NCBI GenBank assembly: GCA_020634455.1
Contig: JACKBQ010000002.1
Coordinates: 682,001 to 746,000 of the forward strand
Source of the DNA: Ardenticatenaceae bacterium
GTDB lineage: Bacteria; Chloroflexota; Anaerolineae; Promineifilales; Promineifilaceae
Length of the DNA: 64,000 nucleotides
Direction of reading: 5' to 3'
Part shown: positions 27,474-36,175 of the stretch, piece after piece
Layout: the number at the start of each line of letters is the position of its first letter
How positions within the stretch are numbered: position 1 is the stretch's first letter
Notes under the pieces: generated by a model
Seen by the model: the letters and a program-made list of their open reading frames with translations, nothing else
What the model was told of the DNA's origin: nothing
The model's database searches: none
Translations under genes and position numbers: made by a program

Positions 27474-28047
27474 TGTAACTCCAAAAACGGCCGTAACTCC
27501 GGCCGAACAACCTGCTCCTCCCAAGCGCGGCATGAACCGGGCCACGCTGTGGATTGTCTTTGCTGCGGCTGTGTTCCCCACGCATTTGTGGTCGCTGGTA
27601 GATTTTTTACGCGAGTACCCGGCCTGGATCAAGCGAATGAACACGACCGAACTGTTAGGATCGTTTTCTTATGTGATGGGTGTTTTTGCTTTGCCCGATG
27701 CCATTGTGCTGTTTTTGGGCGTGGTGGTGCTGGCGCTCATTTTGCCCTACCGCTTTTTCCGCGAAAAGTTTGCTGCTTTGGGGAGTGCGCTGGCTTTGAT
27801 TACGGCCGTTTGGTTCATCATCTTCCACTCATTCCCAAAATGGCTGGAGATGCGCCAAATGGTGCCGTTGGGCTTGTGGGCGATTAGCTACTTGCTGGTT
27901 TTAGGCATCGCCTACGTTCAAATCTTGCGCAATCCCAAAGCCGAAGCCCTGGTAGACAATTTTATGCAGCGGGCCGTGACGCTGGCCGCACTTTACCTGT
28001 TTATTGATTTTCTGAGCCTGATCAACGTACTGATTCGCAACTTCTAG
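27460..28047 (+). CDS. Unknown four-helix membrane protein
   Basis: 195 residues from a TTG at 27460, which overlaps the previous gene by 14 bases and has GAAAGG 10 bases upstream inside it; translational coupling is likely. A 25-residue soluble start is followed by four or five hydrophobic segments (TLWIVFAAAVFPTHLWSLVDFL, VMGVFALPDAIVLFLGVVVLALILPY, LGSALALITAVWFIIF, PLGLWAISYLLVLGIAYV, AALYLFIDFLSLINVLI). I do not recognise the family. Its place between a phosphodiesterase and a sulfatase-like gene suggests a helper of one of these enzymes at the membrane. Confidence 0.8.
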   Translation: MATSNVTPKTAVTPAEQPAPPKRGMNRATLWIVFAAAVFPTHLWSLVDFLREYPAWIKRMNTTELLGSFSYVMGVFALPDAIVLFLGVVVLALILPYRFFREKFAALGSALALITAVWFIIFHSFPKWLEMRQMVPLGLWAISYLLVLGIAYVQILRNPKAEALVDNFMQRAVTLAALYLFIDFLSLINVLIRNF

Positions 28048-28060
28048 CTGAGGTTTTCTC

Positions 28061-29599
28061 GTGACTAAAATGAATCGCCGCACATTTTTAAAGCTGCTGC
28101 CCACTGTGCCATTTTTCAGGGTAGCCTGGCCAGCTGTAGAAACGGCCGTACAAAACAAAATTAATCCTGCCCAAAGCAGCGACCAACCAAACATCCTGTT
28201 CCTCGTCTTCGACACCCTAACGGCACAGCAGATGTCACTTTACGGCTACAATCGGGACACTACCCCCAACATGGCTCGCTTCGCCGAAAAATCAGCGGTG
28301 TTTCACAAGCACGTGGCTGGCGGCAACTTCACTTCCCCTGGCACCAGCACCCTCATGACTGGCACCTACCCCTGGACACATCGCGCCATCCAACTGCATG
28401 GCTTGGTACACGAGGAATTTGTGCAGAAAAACATTTTCTCGATGATGCCAGAAAACTATCATACCGAAGCATACACCCACAACTTGCTGGTGATGTCGCT
28501 TTTGCACCAATTCCGGGGCGATTTAGATCTCTTCAAAAAGACCCGCGAACTTTGTTTGCACGATGGTCAATTTTCAGACCGGCTATTTTTTGAGGATTAC
28601 ACGAATGCCTTTTGGGCAGAAACGACTGCCTTGCAGGGTGGCGCAACACCGCCCGGTGCTTTATTCCTCTCCCTGTTAGACCGATTTGCCAACTTTGCCG
28701 AAACGCGCAGCTTTGAGCAAGAGTTAGCCGAACTGTATCCACGAGGCATTCCCAATTTGCATTCGCTTTCATTTTTACTAGAAGATGCCATTGATTGGAT
28801 ACAAGAACAGGTTGTTACCATGCCCCAACCATTCATGGGTTATTTCCATCTGTTGCCGCCGCACGAGCCTTACGCGGCTCGCGCCGACTTTGTGGATATT
28901 TTCACCGATGGCTGGCAGCCTACTGAAAAACCGAAGTTGTTTGGCTCCCAAAATATGCCGCAAGCGGCCCTCAACCGAGAGCGACGCCTGTATGATGAGT
29001 ATTTGGCGTTTACGGATGCGGAATTCGGCCGTTTAATGGATAACCTGGAGCAGAAGGGCGTTTTGGACGACACCTACATCATCCTCACCAGCGATCATGG
29101 TGAACTATTCGAGCGTGGCATTCGTGGTCATGTCACCCTGACACTGTATGAAGGGCTCACCCATGTGCCGCTGCTTATTCATAAGCCAGGCCAGCAAACG
29201 CGTGAAGATGTGTTCCAACGCACCAGCGCCACCGATATTCTGCCCACGCTCATGCAGTTAACTGGCCAGCCCGTACCAGATTGGTGCGAAGGAGCCGTGC
29301 TGCCCACCTTTGGCGGCCCAGAAGCCCAGGCGGATCGCTTTGTCTACTCGGTAGAAGCCAAAAGCAATCCTAAATATGCAGCTTTAACGGAAGCGACCGT
29401 AGCGATGTACCAGGATGATCTGAAGTTGATCCGTTACTTTGGTTACACGGACGAAGACAAATTGGAATTGTATAACCTGGCAGATGATCCTGAAGAGTTA
29501 AACAATCTCTATGAGAGCGAAACCGGGTTAGCAAGCGACCTGACAACGGCGCTAAAAGATAAGATTTATGCTGAAAATGCACCTTATCGCCGTGAATAA
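28061..29599 (+). CDS. Sulfatase/alkaline-phosphatase-superfamily enzyme with Tat-like leader
   Basis: 512 residues from the GTG at 28061, or 509 from the ATG at 28070. The start MNRRTFLKLLPTVPF looks like a Tat signal. NILFLVFDTLTAQQMSLYGY is the first metal site. The nucleophile loop reads TSPGTSTLMTGTYPW: it lacks the CxPxR or SxPxR needed to make formylglycine, so a classical sulfatase activity is doubtful. ILTSDHGELFERGIRGH gives the second metal site. A phosphodiesterase or phosphotransferase using Thr or Ser is more likely. Exported by Tat, it would act on the glycan outside the cell. Confidence 0.85.
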   Translation: MTKMNRRTFLKLLPTVPFFRVAWPAVETAVQNKINPAQSSDQPNILFLVFDTLTAQQMSLYGYNRDTTPNMARFAEKSAVFHKHVAGGNFTSPGTSTLMTGTYPWTHRAIQLHGLVHEEFVQKNIFSMMPENYHTEAYTHNLLVMSLLHQFRGDLDLFKKTRELCLHDGQFSDRLFFEDYTNAFWAETTALQGGATPPGALFLSLLDRFANFAETRSFEQELAELYPRGIPNLHSLSFLLEDAIDWIQEQVVTMPQPFMGYFHLLPPHEPYAARADFVDIFTDGWQPTEKPKLFGSQNMPQAALNRERRLYDEYLAFTDAEFGRLMDNLEQKGVLDDTYIILTSDHGELFERGIRGHVTLTLYEGLTHVPLLIHKPGQQTREDVFQRTSATDILPTLMQLTGQPVPDWCEGAVLPTFGGPEAQADRFVYSVEAKSNPKYAALTEATVAMYQDDLKLIRYFGYTDEDKLELYNLADDPEELNNLYESETGLASDLTTALKDKIYAENAPYRRE

Positions 29600-29632
29600 A
29601 TCCAACCACTTTATTTGCACTTTTTGACTGCC

Positions 29633-29652
29633 ATTCCCGCGCAAGTGGGAAT
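29633..29652. repeat. REP-like hairpin ATTCCCGC-GCAA-GTGGGAAT
   Basis: An 8-bp stem with one wobble and a GCAA loop, in the 72-base spacer before the ABC permease. A sister hairpin (ATGCCCGC-CTGC-GCGGGCAT) lies at 61121-61140. Both resemble the REP-type palindromes widespread in bacteria. Confidence 0.65.
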
Positions 29653-29671
29653 CCACTGAGGAAATTATTAG

Positions 29672-30460
29672 ATGATTGCACATGTACAAAACTTATTCCA
29701 ATTTCGCGAGCTAATTGGCATGTGGGCCTTCCGAGAGATTCGGGTGCGCTACAAGCAGTCGCTGTTGGGCGCAGCCTGGGCTGTGCTACAGCCGCTGGCG
29801 CTGATGCTCATGTTTACTTTTGTTTTTTCCCGCATTGCCCGGATTCCAACAGACCAACCGTACCCAATTTTTTCGTATACGGCATTGCTGCCCTGGACAC
29901 TGTTTGCTACTTCCATCAGCTTTGGGGTGAATTCGCTCATCAACAACATGAATCTGGTGACCAAAACATACTTCCCGCGCGAAGTGTTGCCGCTGGGTGT
30001 GATTGGTGCAGCGCTGTTTGATTTTCTCATTGCTTCCAGCATTTTTGTGCTGCTGATGATTTATTACAAAGTGCCGATTACGATTCATTTTTTGTGGATT
30101 CCGGTGTTTTTGGTTATTCAGATTTTCTTGATGTTGGGTATTATTTTGATTGGTTCAGCGTTGACAGTTTTTTACCGGGACGTGCGGTTTATTGTTCCGT
30201 TGGGTCTGCAATTGTGGATGTATGCCACGCCAATTATTTATCCACTTAAACTGGTGGAAGAAAATCTGCCTCAATTCCGCACGCTTTACGCGTTGAATCC
30301 AATGGTGGGCATTGTGGAATCGTACCGGGATGTGATTTTGGAAGGTGTGCCGCCGAATTTTAGTGATTTGGGTTTGGCAGCGGCCGTTTCTATCATTCTA
30401 TTTATTGTGGCGTATATTATCTTTAAGCGCCTGGAAGTTTTATTTAACGATCTCATTTAA
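29672..30460 (+). CDS. ABC-2 permease for polysaccharide export (Wzm-like)
   Basis: 262 residues with six hydrophobic segments. The N-terminal amphipathic start FQFRELIGMWAFREIRVRYKQSLLGAAWAVLQPLALM, the PREVLPLGVIG stretch and the ending LNPMVGIVESYRDVILEG are characteristic of ABC-2 polysaccharide exporters. It should form a dimer in the membrane, driven by the ATPase encoded 130 bases downstream, and move a finished lipid-linked glycan across. The spacer before the ATPase gene holds small hairpins (CCAGGTT/AACCTGG) but no strong terminator, so the two are probably expressed together. Confidence 0.92.
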   Translation: MIAHVQNLFQFRELIGMWAFREIRVRYKQSLLGAAWAVLQPLALMLMFTFVFSRIARIPTDQPYPIFSYTALLPWTLFATSISFGVNSLINNMNLVTKTYFPREVLPLGVIGAALFDFLIASSIFVLLMIYYKVPITIHFLWIPVFLVIQIFLMLGIILIGSALTVFYRDVRFIVPLGLQLWMYATPIIYPLKLVEENLPQFRTLYALNPMVGIVESYRDVILEGVPPNFSDLGLAAAVSIILFIVAYIIFKRLEVLFNDLI

Positions 30461-30590
30461 TTGTTGCCATTTAGGGTAAACGTTTTCTGGTTGCCAGGTT
30501 AAGATGTTTTGCAACCTGGAAAGCGTATATCTTTGCTACAACAACGACGACATCTGCCAATGAATCGGCAGTTCTTTGTAGGAGGCATGG

Positions 30591-31856
30591 ATGAAACCTG
30601 CTGTAAGATTTGAGAATGTGACAAAACGGTATGAGCTGGGGACTGGCCAAACCAGTATCAAGCGAATTCTGATGAAGCCGTTTAGAAAAAATAGTGTCCC
30701 GGATAGCCAGATTTTGTGGGCTTTGCGGGATGTGAATTTTGAGATTCCACCAGGTTCGGCGTTGGGGTTGGTGGGGCCAAATGGCTCTGGTAAAACAACC
30801 TCGCTAAAGCTGCTGTCCAAGATCACGTTTCCGACGTCGGGGAAGGTGCATATTAACGGCCGTATCTCCGCGCTCATCGAATTGGGGGCAGGCTTTCACC
30901 CAGACCTCACCGGGCGGGAAAATGTTTATTTGAACGGCACTATCCTCGGCATGAAAAAAGAGGAAATTGATAAGCGATTTGACCAAATTGTAGATTTTTC
31001 CGGCATTGAGCGATTCATTGACACGCCCGTCAAGCGTTACTCGTCCGGTATGTACGTGCGGCTGGGCTTTTCTGTGGCGGCGCACGTGGAGCCAGACGTG
31101 CTGCTGGTGGACGAGGTTTTGGCAGTGGGCGATGCCCAATTCCGCCAAAAATGTGCCCGCCGCATTGAAGAGCTGCAAGCAATTGGCACCACCATCGTTT
31201 TTGTGGCTCACAATCTGTACCTGGTGCGCAGCGTGTGCGACAAGGCGGTTTTCTTGCTCAAGGGCGTCGTGCAGGAGCAGGGCGATGTGGACGGGGTGCT
31301 AAACACCTACGAAAATTGGCTGATCAAACAACAAATTGAGCAGGGTGGCGCACCCGCTGCGGCTATGCGAGGCAAAATTGACGGCCATTCGCAGGATGTG
31401 GCGATTCAGCAAATTGAAATGCGCAACCTGAACAGCGGTTCCAACGAAGATTTCAATTATGACGATCCGGCCGAAATTCGGGTGCATTACAAGACGGAAA
31501 AACCCATTCAAGATCCCAATTTGGTGGTGCGCATTACCCGCGCCGATGGCGCTACGGCCGCCATGATTCGCACGGCCGATTATGGCCTGAAGCTGGATGA
31601 CTTGGAAGGCGAAGGCGTCATTTCGATAAAAATGGACCAGCTTCAGCTGGCCACGGGCGGTTACGTGCTAAATGTGTCGCTGCTGGGACCCATTGACGGC
31701 GTGGCGCTGGCCTGGGGCAACTCCCGCTGGGTTCAGGTGTCTGGCATTAGCCTGGGGCATGAAGAAAGCAGCGGTGTGTTTGTGCCCAATATTGCTGGCG
31801 CACACGTTGAGGGACAAGCCTCCCGGCAGCGTTTTGGAGAACCTTCGCGGTTGTAA
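30591..31856 (+). CDS. ABC transporter ATPase with C-terminal glycan-recognition domain (Wzt-like)
   Basis: 421 residues; a GGAGG site lies 5 bases before the ATG. The ATPase domain has Walker A GPNGSGKTTSLK (near 64), the signature KRYSSGMYVRLGFSVA and Walker B DVLLVDEVLAVGD, with the switch His in FVAHNLYLV. Residues from about 270 to the end form a beta-rich domain like the C-terminal domain of Wzt proteins, which binds the end cap of the glycan before export. This domain implies that the exported polymer carries a specific terminal modification, for which the carbamoyl-, sulfo- and acyltransferases of the locus are candidates. Confidence 0.93.
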   Translation: MKPAVRFENVTKRYELGTGQTSIKRILMKPFRKNSVPDSQILWALRDVNFEIPPGSALGLVGPNGSGKTTSLKLLSKITFPTSGKVHINGRISALIELGAGFHPDLTGRENVYLNGTILGMKKEEIDKRFDQIVDFSGIERFIDTPVKRYSSGMYVRLGFSVAAHVEPDVLLVDEVLAVGDAQFRQKCARRIEELQAIGTTIVFVAHNLYLVRSVCDKAVFLLKGVVQEQGDVDGVLNTYENWLIKQQIEQGGAPAAAMRGKIDGHSQDVAIQQIEMRNLNSGSNEDFNYDDPAEIRVHYKTEKPIQDPNLVVRITRADGATAAMIRTADYGLKLDDLEGEGVISIKMDQLQLATGGYVLNVSLLGPIDGVALAWGNSRWVQVSGISLGHEESSGVFVPNIAGAHVEGQASRQRFGEPSRL

Positions 31857-31893
31857 AACCACTAGGCGGCGCTACGATTATTTGAGACTGGCG

Positions 31894-31946
31894 GCTAGAG
31901 AGTGGAGACTGGAACAAGCTCTAATCTCCGGTCTCCAGTCTCTAGC
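31894..31946. repeat. GGAGACTGG-family inverted repeat in spacer
   Basis: GCTAGAGAGTGGAGACTGG (31894-31912) pairs imperfectly with 31930-31946. It is related to the element at 6056-6109. It lies between the stop of the ATPase gene and the ATG at 31962, so the frame upstream of that ATG is repeat DNA and not part of the protein. Confidence 0.8.
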
Positions 31947-31961
31947 TTTTTATGTGAGAAA

Positions 31962-33266
31962 ATGACTGGTTTAACCGAGACAGCTCCAACTGAAACGGCC
32001 GTTTCCACCCCCACCAACCTGCGCGTTGCTTACGTCATGCAAAATGTGGGCGTAGATTTGGCGGCTGAAGTGGGCCAGATGATGCTCATTCGCCAAACCA
32101 TTCAGGGCTTGGAGCAGCGCGGCCACACGGTAGATTTGCTTAATTTGCAGGGACGTGATGTGGTGGCGTACGCTAATTTGGCAGATTTGCGGGAACAGTG
32201 GCGGTTGGCGTTGGGTTGGAGTGGCAAACGGCCGTATCAACTCTTCGAAGGCGCACTGCGGCGGGTGCATGGCGCGTTAAAATTGCCTTACCTGGCTGGC
32301 TTCGACTCCCGCCGCTTTTACGAAGCGTGCCTGCGGGCGCTGCCCAACTACCAAATTTGCCACGAATATGCTGGCTTGCTCAGCGTGGGCGCCGCCTACG
32401 CTAGCCAAAAAACCAACACCCCCTTTGTGCTAACCGTAGATGCCGACCTGCTGCTGGAAGCCGACGTGATGGGCAACCCCATCACCGGTACGCGCCGCCG
32501 CGCTGCCCAGTGGGCAGCCAGCAAAAGCTATGCGCTGGCAGATCAAATTGTGACCGTTTCTGACCCGACCAGAGAAAATTTGATTGAAAATTGGGGTGTT
32601 CCGGCCGAAAAAATCAAGGTCATTCCCAATGGTGTCAACGTGGCCCATTTTCAGCAGCCAGTGGACACGGCTCAGGTTCGGGCTGAATTTGGCGTAACGG
32701 ACGCACCCGTCATCATGTTTGTCGGTGGCTTCCAGATGTGGCACGGGCTGGACAAGCTGCTGGAGGCTATGGCGCTGGTGATAAACGTGCTGCCAGAAGC
32801 GCGGCTGCTGCTGGTGGGGGATGGCCCGGCACGGCCGTTTGTGGAAGAAAATATTTACCGCCTGAATCTGGAAAAACAGGTGACCATCACTGGCTTTTTG
32901 CCCCATGCTCGCATTCCTCAACTTTTGGCTGTGGCCGATGTGGTGACAGTGCCATACCCGAAACTGCCGCAGGAAATGTGGTTTTCGCCGCTAAAGCTGT
33001 ACGAATACATGGCAGCGGGCAAGGCAATTGTCGCTTCCAGCGCCGGGCAAATTAAAAATGTCATTCGGCACAATGAAAATGGTTTGCTAGTAACACCTGG
33101 CGTTGTGGCAGATTTGGCGGATGCTTGTTTGCACCTGCTGCAAAATCAGGCAGATCGTACCCGATTGGGGCAAGCGGCCCAGCACGAAGCGGAAACAGAA
33201 CACGCCTGGTCGCGCCAAATTGAGCGGTTGGAGCTGGTGTATGAAGCTGCTTTGGGGGATCGGTAG
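31962..33266 (+). CDS. GT4-family glycosyltransferase
   Basis: 434 residues from the ATG at 31962; an upstream in-frame ATG at 31902 would translate repeat DNA. It has two Rossmann-like halves. The C-terminal half shows KVIPNGVNVAHF, IMFVGGFQMWHGLDKLLEAM, ARLLLVGDGP and FSPLKLYEYMAAGKAIVAS, the nucleotide-sugar part of GT-B enzymes. The first Glu of the usual EX7E pair is not clearly conserved. It is cytoplasmic or peripheral and should add a sugar from a nucleotide donor. Donor and acceptor cannot be told. It follows the ABC exporter and precedes a membrane glycosyltransferase. Confidence 0.88.
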   Translation: MTGLTETAPTETAVSTPTNLRVAYVMQNVGVDLAAEVGQMMLIRQTIQGLEQRGHTVDLLNLQGRDVVAYANLADLREQWRLALGWSGKRPYQLFEGALRRVHGALKLPYLAGFDSRRFYEACLRALPNYQICHEYAGLLSVGAAYASQKTNTPFVLTVDADLLLEADVMGNPITGTRRRAAQWAASKSYALADQIVTVSDPTRENLIENWGVPAEKIKVIPNGVNVAHFQQPVDTAQVRAEFGVTDAPVIMFVGGFQMWHGLDKLLEAMALVINVLPEARLLLVGDGPARPFVEENIYRLNLEKQVTITGFLPHARIPQLLAVADVVTVPYPKLPQEMWFSPLKLYEYMAAGKAIVASSAGQIKNVIRHNENGLLVTPGVVADLADACLHLLQNQADRTRLGQAAQHEAETEHAWSRQIERLELVYEAALGDR

Positions 33267-33270
33267 TTTT

Positions 33271-34653
33271 ATGTCTGGCATGGTACCTTCTTCACAAACT
33301 ACTTCGGCATCTTCTTCGGTAGAACGGCCGTTTCCCCTCAAATCACGCTGGCTAACCACCCAAACCATGCTGCTGCTGATGACATTATTGGAGCTGGTTT
33401 GGCTAGCTGGCATTTGGGTAACCGGCGCAACGGCTGCCACGCATAAGTTGTTCCTTTTGATGGGAGTCACCATCATTTTGGGAGCGGCGGTGCTGCTTAT
33501 GCCCGATCGGTTCCTGGCCTGGATTCCGTTGGAAAACGGCCGAATCGCCACAGTCGAAGCGCGCATTTTGCTGGTGGCGGGGCTGCTGCTGGGCATCATC
33601 CTCATCTATTTTGCCGCCGAGCAGCGGGTGTGGACCTTTGATGAAGAGGGTAATTTGCGGGCAGCTACGGCCGTTGCCAATGATGGTATCCGAGCACTCT
33701 TTGAAAATTACGACCGACGCCCCTGGCTGGGCAAGCAGCATCCGCCGCTCGTGCCCATCATGTATGGCCTGGTCATGAACCTGTTGGGCACCTCGCAACT
33801 GGCCGGGCGCACCGTCACCGTGCTGTTTGCCCTGGGAAATGGGCTGCTCACCTACTTCATTGGCCGTCGCCTGTTCGATCGCCGAAGTGCGCTGCTAGGG
33901 GGCTTGCTGCTGTTCAGCTTCCCGTTGGTGTTTCGCCTGGGCGCGGCGGCAATGGTGGAAACCGCCCTCACCTTCTTTTTTACGTTGACCGCGCTGCTAA
34001 CCTTAAGATTGGCCGAAAAACCGACCATTGGCCGCCTACTGTTGGTAGGATTAGCCATCGGCGCGGGGTTGCTTTCCAAATACACAATGGTTTTTGTGCT
34101 ACCGTTGGTGTTCGGCATCATTATGGTGCAGCAATCATTCAAGCAGGCGGTGCGCTATTTGGGGGTGATGGGTCTGGTTGGAGCCATGTTGCTGGCAGGC
34201 TGGCTTCTGTTTGCCAATCAGCTAGATGTGCTTCAGCAGCAGTTGGCCACGGTGTGGGAATACGCGGGGCTGGTACTTACCAATGAATACGGCCGTCGCG
34301 TACTCTTTGAATCCATGACCAACCGTCTGCCTTCTGGCCTAGGCGTGTATAACCTGCCTTTGCTGGCATTAGGCACCGTTTTTGTGCTCAATCGGCGGCA
34401 AAAAGCAGACTGGATTTTACTCATTTGGATTTTGAGCGTGTGGCTACCGTTGTCTCTCACCTTGCCCGACCACCGCTACTTTTTGCCCTCGTTTCCCGCG
34501 CTGGCGCTGCTGGCGGGGCTGGGTTTGCAGCAAATCCCCACCGGGAAGCTGACGTCAGGAACCGTGCGCGGTTTGTTGCTATCGCTGTTGTTGGCGGCCA
34601 GCACTTTGTATTTGTATGTAGATTGGGTTCGAGCAGTCGAACTCTTTGAATAA
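33271..34653 (+). CDS. GT39/ArnT-like membrane glycosyltransferase
   Basis: 460 residues from the ATG at 33271, only 4 bases after the previous stop. Two helices are followed by the key luminal loop TFDEEGNLRAATAVANDGIRALF, with the Asp-Glu pair of the PMT/ArnT superfamily, then RRPWLGKQHPPLVPIMYGLVMNLLG. At least ten hydrophobic segments follow, ending YFLPSFPALALLAGLGL. These enzymes use polyprenyl-phosphate sugars and act on the outer face of the membrane. The GT2 at 13336 could make the donor. A similar protein is encoded at 47780. Confidence 0.88.
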   Translation: MSGMVPSSQTTSASSSVERPFPLKSRWLTTQTMLLLMTLLELVWLAGIWVTGATAATHKLFLLMGVTIILGAAVLLMPDRFLAWIPLENGRIATVEARILLVAGLLLGIILIYFAAEQRVWTFDEEGNLRAATAVANDGIRALFENYDRRPWLGKQHPPLVPIMYGLVMNLLGTSQLAGRTVTVLFALGNGLLTYFIGRRLFDRRSALLGGLLLFSFPLVFRLGAAAMVETALTFFFTLTALLTLRLAEKPTIGRLLLVGLAIGAGLLSKYTMVFVLPLVFGIIMVQQSFKQAVRYLGVMGLVGAMLLAGWLLFANQLDVLQQQLATVWEYAGLVLTNEYGRRVLFESMTNRLPSGLGVYNLPLLALGTVFVLNRRQKADWILLIWILSVWLPLSLTLPDHRYFLPSFPALALLAGLGLQQIPTGKLTSGTVRGLLLSLLLAASTLYLYVDWVRAVELFE

Positions 34654-34669
34654 AAACGGTAATGGTGAG

Positions 34670-36148
34670 ATGAAAAAGTTAACCTTGTTTTTGTTATTAT
34701 TGGCAGGCATTTTGTGGGGAACGGCCGTTTCCACCGCACAAGCCCAAGACGAATCACTGCTATGGACAGTTCCCCGGCTGCTTTCCACCCCCGGTATTTT
34801 TGAAACCAGTGAAACCGAGATAATTTCAGACCCACACGGCTTTGTCCACCTGTTCTGGACTGAAACCAACCCAGATGATGACATCACCTCCATTCAATAT
34901 GCCACCTTCGACGGCGTTGCCTGGTCACAGCCAAACGATGTGTATGCCTCCGCGCCGGATATTGATATTGTCACGTTTGCCGCCGCCTTGGGGCAGGATG
35001 GTACCCTGCATCTGACCTGGTCAGAGGGCAACACTGGCCCCATCTTTTACACACATGCGCCAGCTTTGGAAGCGTATACCGCCCGCGCTTGGGAGCGTCC
35101 CATCTCCTTTGGCTTTCCCGCCTATCGCATGAAGCTGGTAGTTGATAGCAAAAACGTTCTCCACATGATGTTTATCAACTTTTACGGTCAGGAACCGGGC
35201 GTTTATTACACACGCTCAGAAGATGTGGGTGAAACCTGGATTCCTAGCGTCTGGATTGACCCTGATATTCCAACCTATGACACACCTAACGTCATCAAAT
35301 TCTTAATAGATGATACCGATACTTTACATGCTTCCTGGTATTATGCTGCCACGGATCTTTCCAGCCCGTTAGGCGAATGGGTTCGATACGTCAACTCCTT
35401 TGATGGTGGGCATACCTGGAATTCACCATTTACCGTGGACAGGGCAGATGAAACTGTAGATGAACTGCGTCAGCCATATCCCGGTTTGGCAATCGCAGGC
35501 AATACGGTTCACATGGTTTATGCCGGTAACGCCACAACCCAGCGAGAACACCGATACTCGCTGGATAATGGCAAAACCTGGAGCGAAACCAAGCGCGTGA
35601 TGGGCAATTTGCAGGGTCAGGCGCTGGGTGACGGCTTTGCCACCGACAGCCTGGGACGTCTGCACTTTTTTGGCCAGATTCGTTGGCCGCAGGGTGTATA
35701 CCACACCATTTGGGATCCAGCCGACCCCGAAGCGGGCTGGAGCGAACCCCTCATGGCGTACAAAATCTCGTCTAGCCCGGAGGAAGGGCGTGAAGGACGA
35801 TACCACGCCCACTCTGTGCGGGCTGGCACCATCAATGGCAATATTCTGGTAGTGACTTTTACCGATGAAGCTACCGGCCCGCTGTATGTAATCTGGCGCA
35901 AGCTGGACGATGTGCCAGAGGTTGCGCCTCTGCCAATGCCCTCGGCGACCCCAACCCCAGAAGCTACTGCAACGCCAGCCGCAGATGTAACGCCCACGCC
36001 AACACCACCCCCGTTTGCGGGTACTGATTTGGCAGTGCCAGAAGCTCCGCCGAATGCTGGTATGGGTATTTGGATAGGCGTTTTGCCGACGCTGCTGCTA
36101 GTTGGGGGGCTGGTTGGCTTTCGGTTTTATCGCATGCGGAATTCATAA
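34670..36148 (+). CDS. Second BNR-repeat beta-propeller with C-terminal anchor
   Basis: 492 residues from the ATG at 34670; a TTG at 34646 in the end of the previous gene is less likely. A signal peptide (MKKLTLFLLLLAGILWGTAVSTAQA) is followed by Asp-box motifs SEDVGETW, FDGGHTW and LDNGKTW in a propeller, then a Thr/Pro-rich linker (TPTPEATATPAADVTPTPTPPP) and one helix (GIWIGVLPTLLLVGGLVGF). The architecture is that of the 903-residue protein at 22306, with fewer blades. It probably sits on the outer face of the membrane and binds or cuts the glycan made by the locus. Confidence 0.85.
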   Translation: MKKLTLFLLLLAGILWGTAVSTAQAQDESLLWTVPRLLSTPGIFETSETEIISDPHGFVHLFWTETNPDDDITSIQYATFDGVAWSQPNDVYASAPDIDIVTFAAALGQDGTLHLTWSEGNTGPIFYTHAPALEAYTARAWERPISFGFPAYRMKLVVDSKNVLHMMFINFYGQEPGVYYTRSEDVGETWIPSVWIDPDIPTYDTPNVIKFLIDDTDTLHASWYYAATDLSSPLGEWVRYVNSFDGGHTWNSPFTVDRADETVDELRQPYPGLAIAGNTVHMVYAGNATTQREHRYSLDNGKTWSETKRVMGNLQGQALGDGFATDSLGRLHFFGQIRWPQGVYHTIWDPADPEAGWSEPLMAYKISSSPEEGREGRYHAHSVRAGTINGNILVVTFTDEATGPLYVIWRKLDDVPEVAPLPMPSATPTPEATATPAADVTPTPTPPPFAGTDLAVPEAPPNAGMGIWIGVLPTLLLVGGLVGFRFYRMRNS

Positions 36149-36175
36149 AATTTTCCTCTTGGAGGCGACCTGAAA

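Noticed and set aside
33103..33270. N-terminal extension of the GT39-like protein
   Set aside because: It overlaps the end of the well-supported glycosyltransferase gene in another frame; the ATG at 33271 fits the family start.
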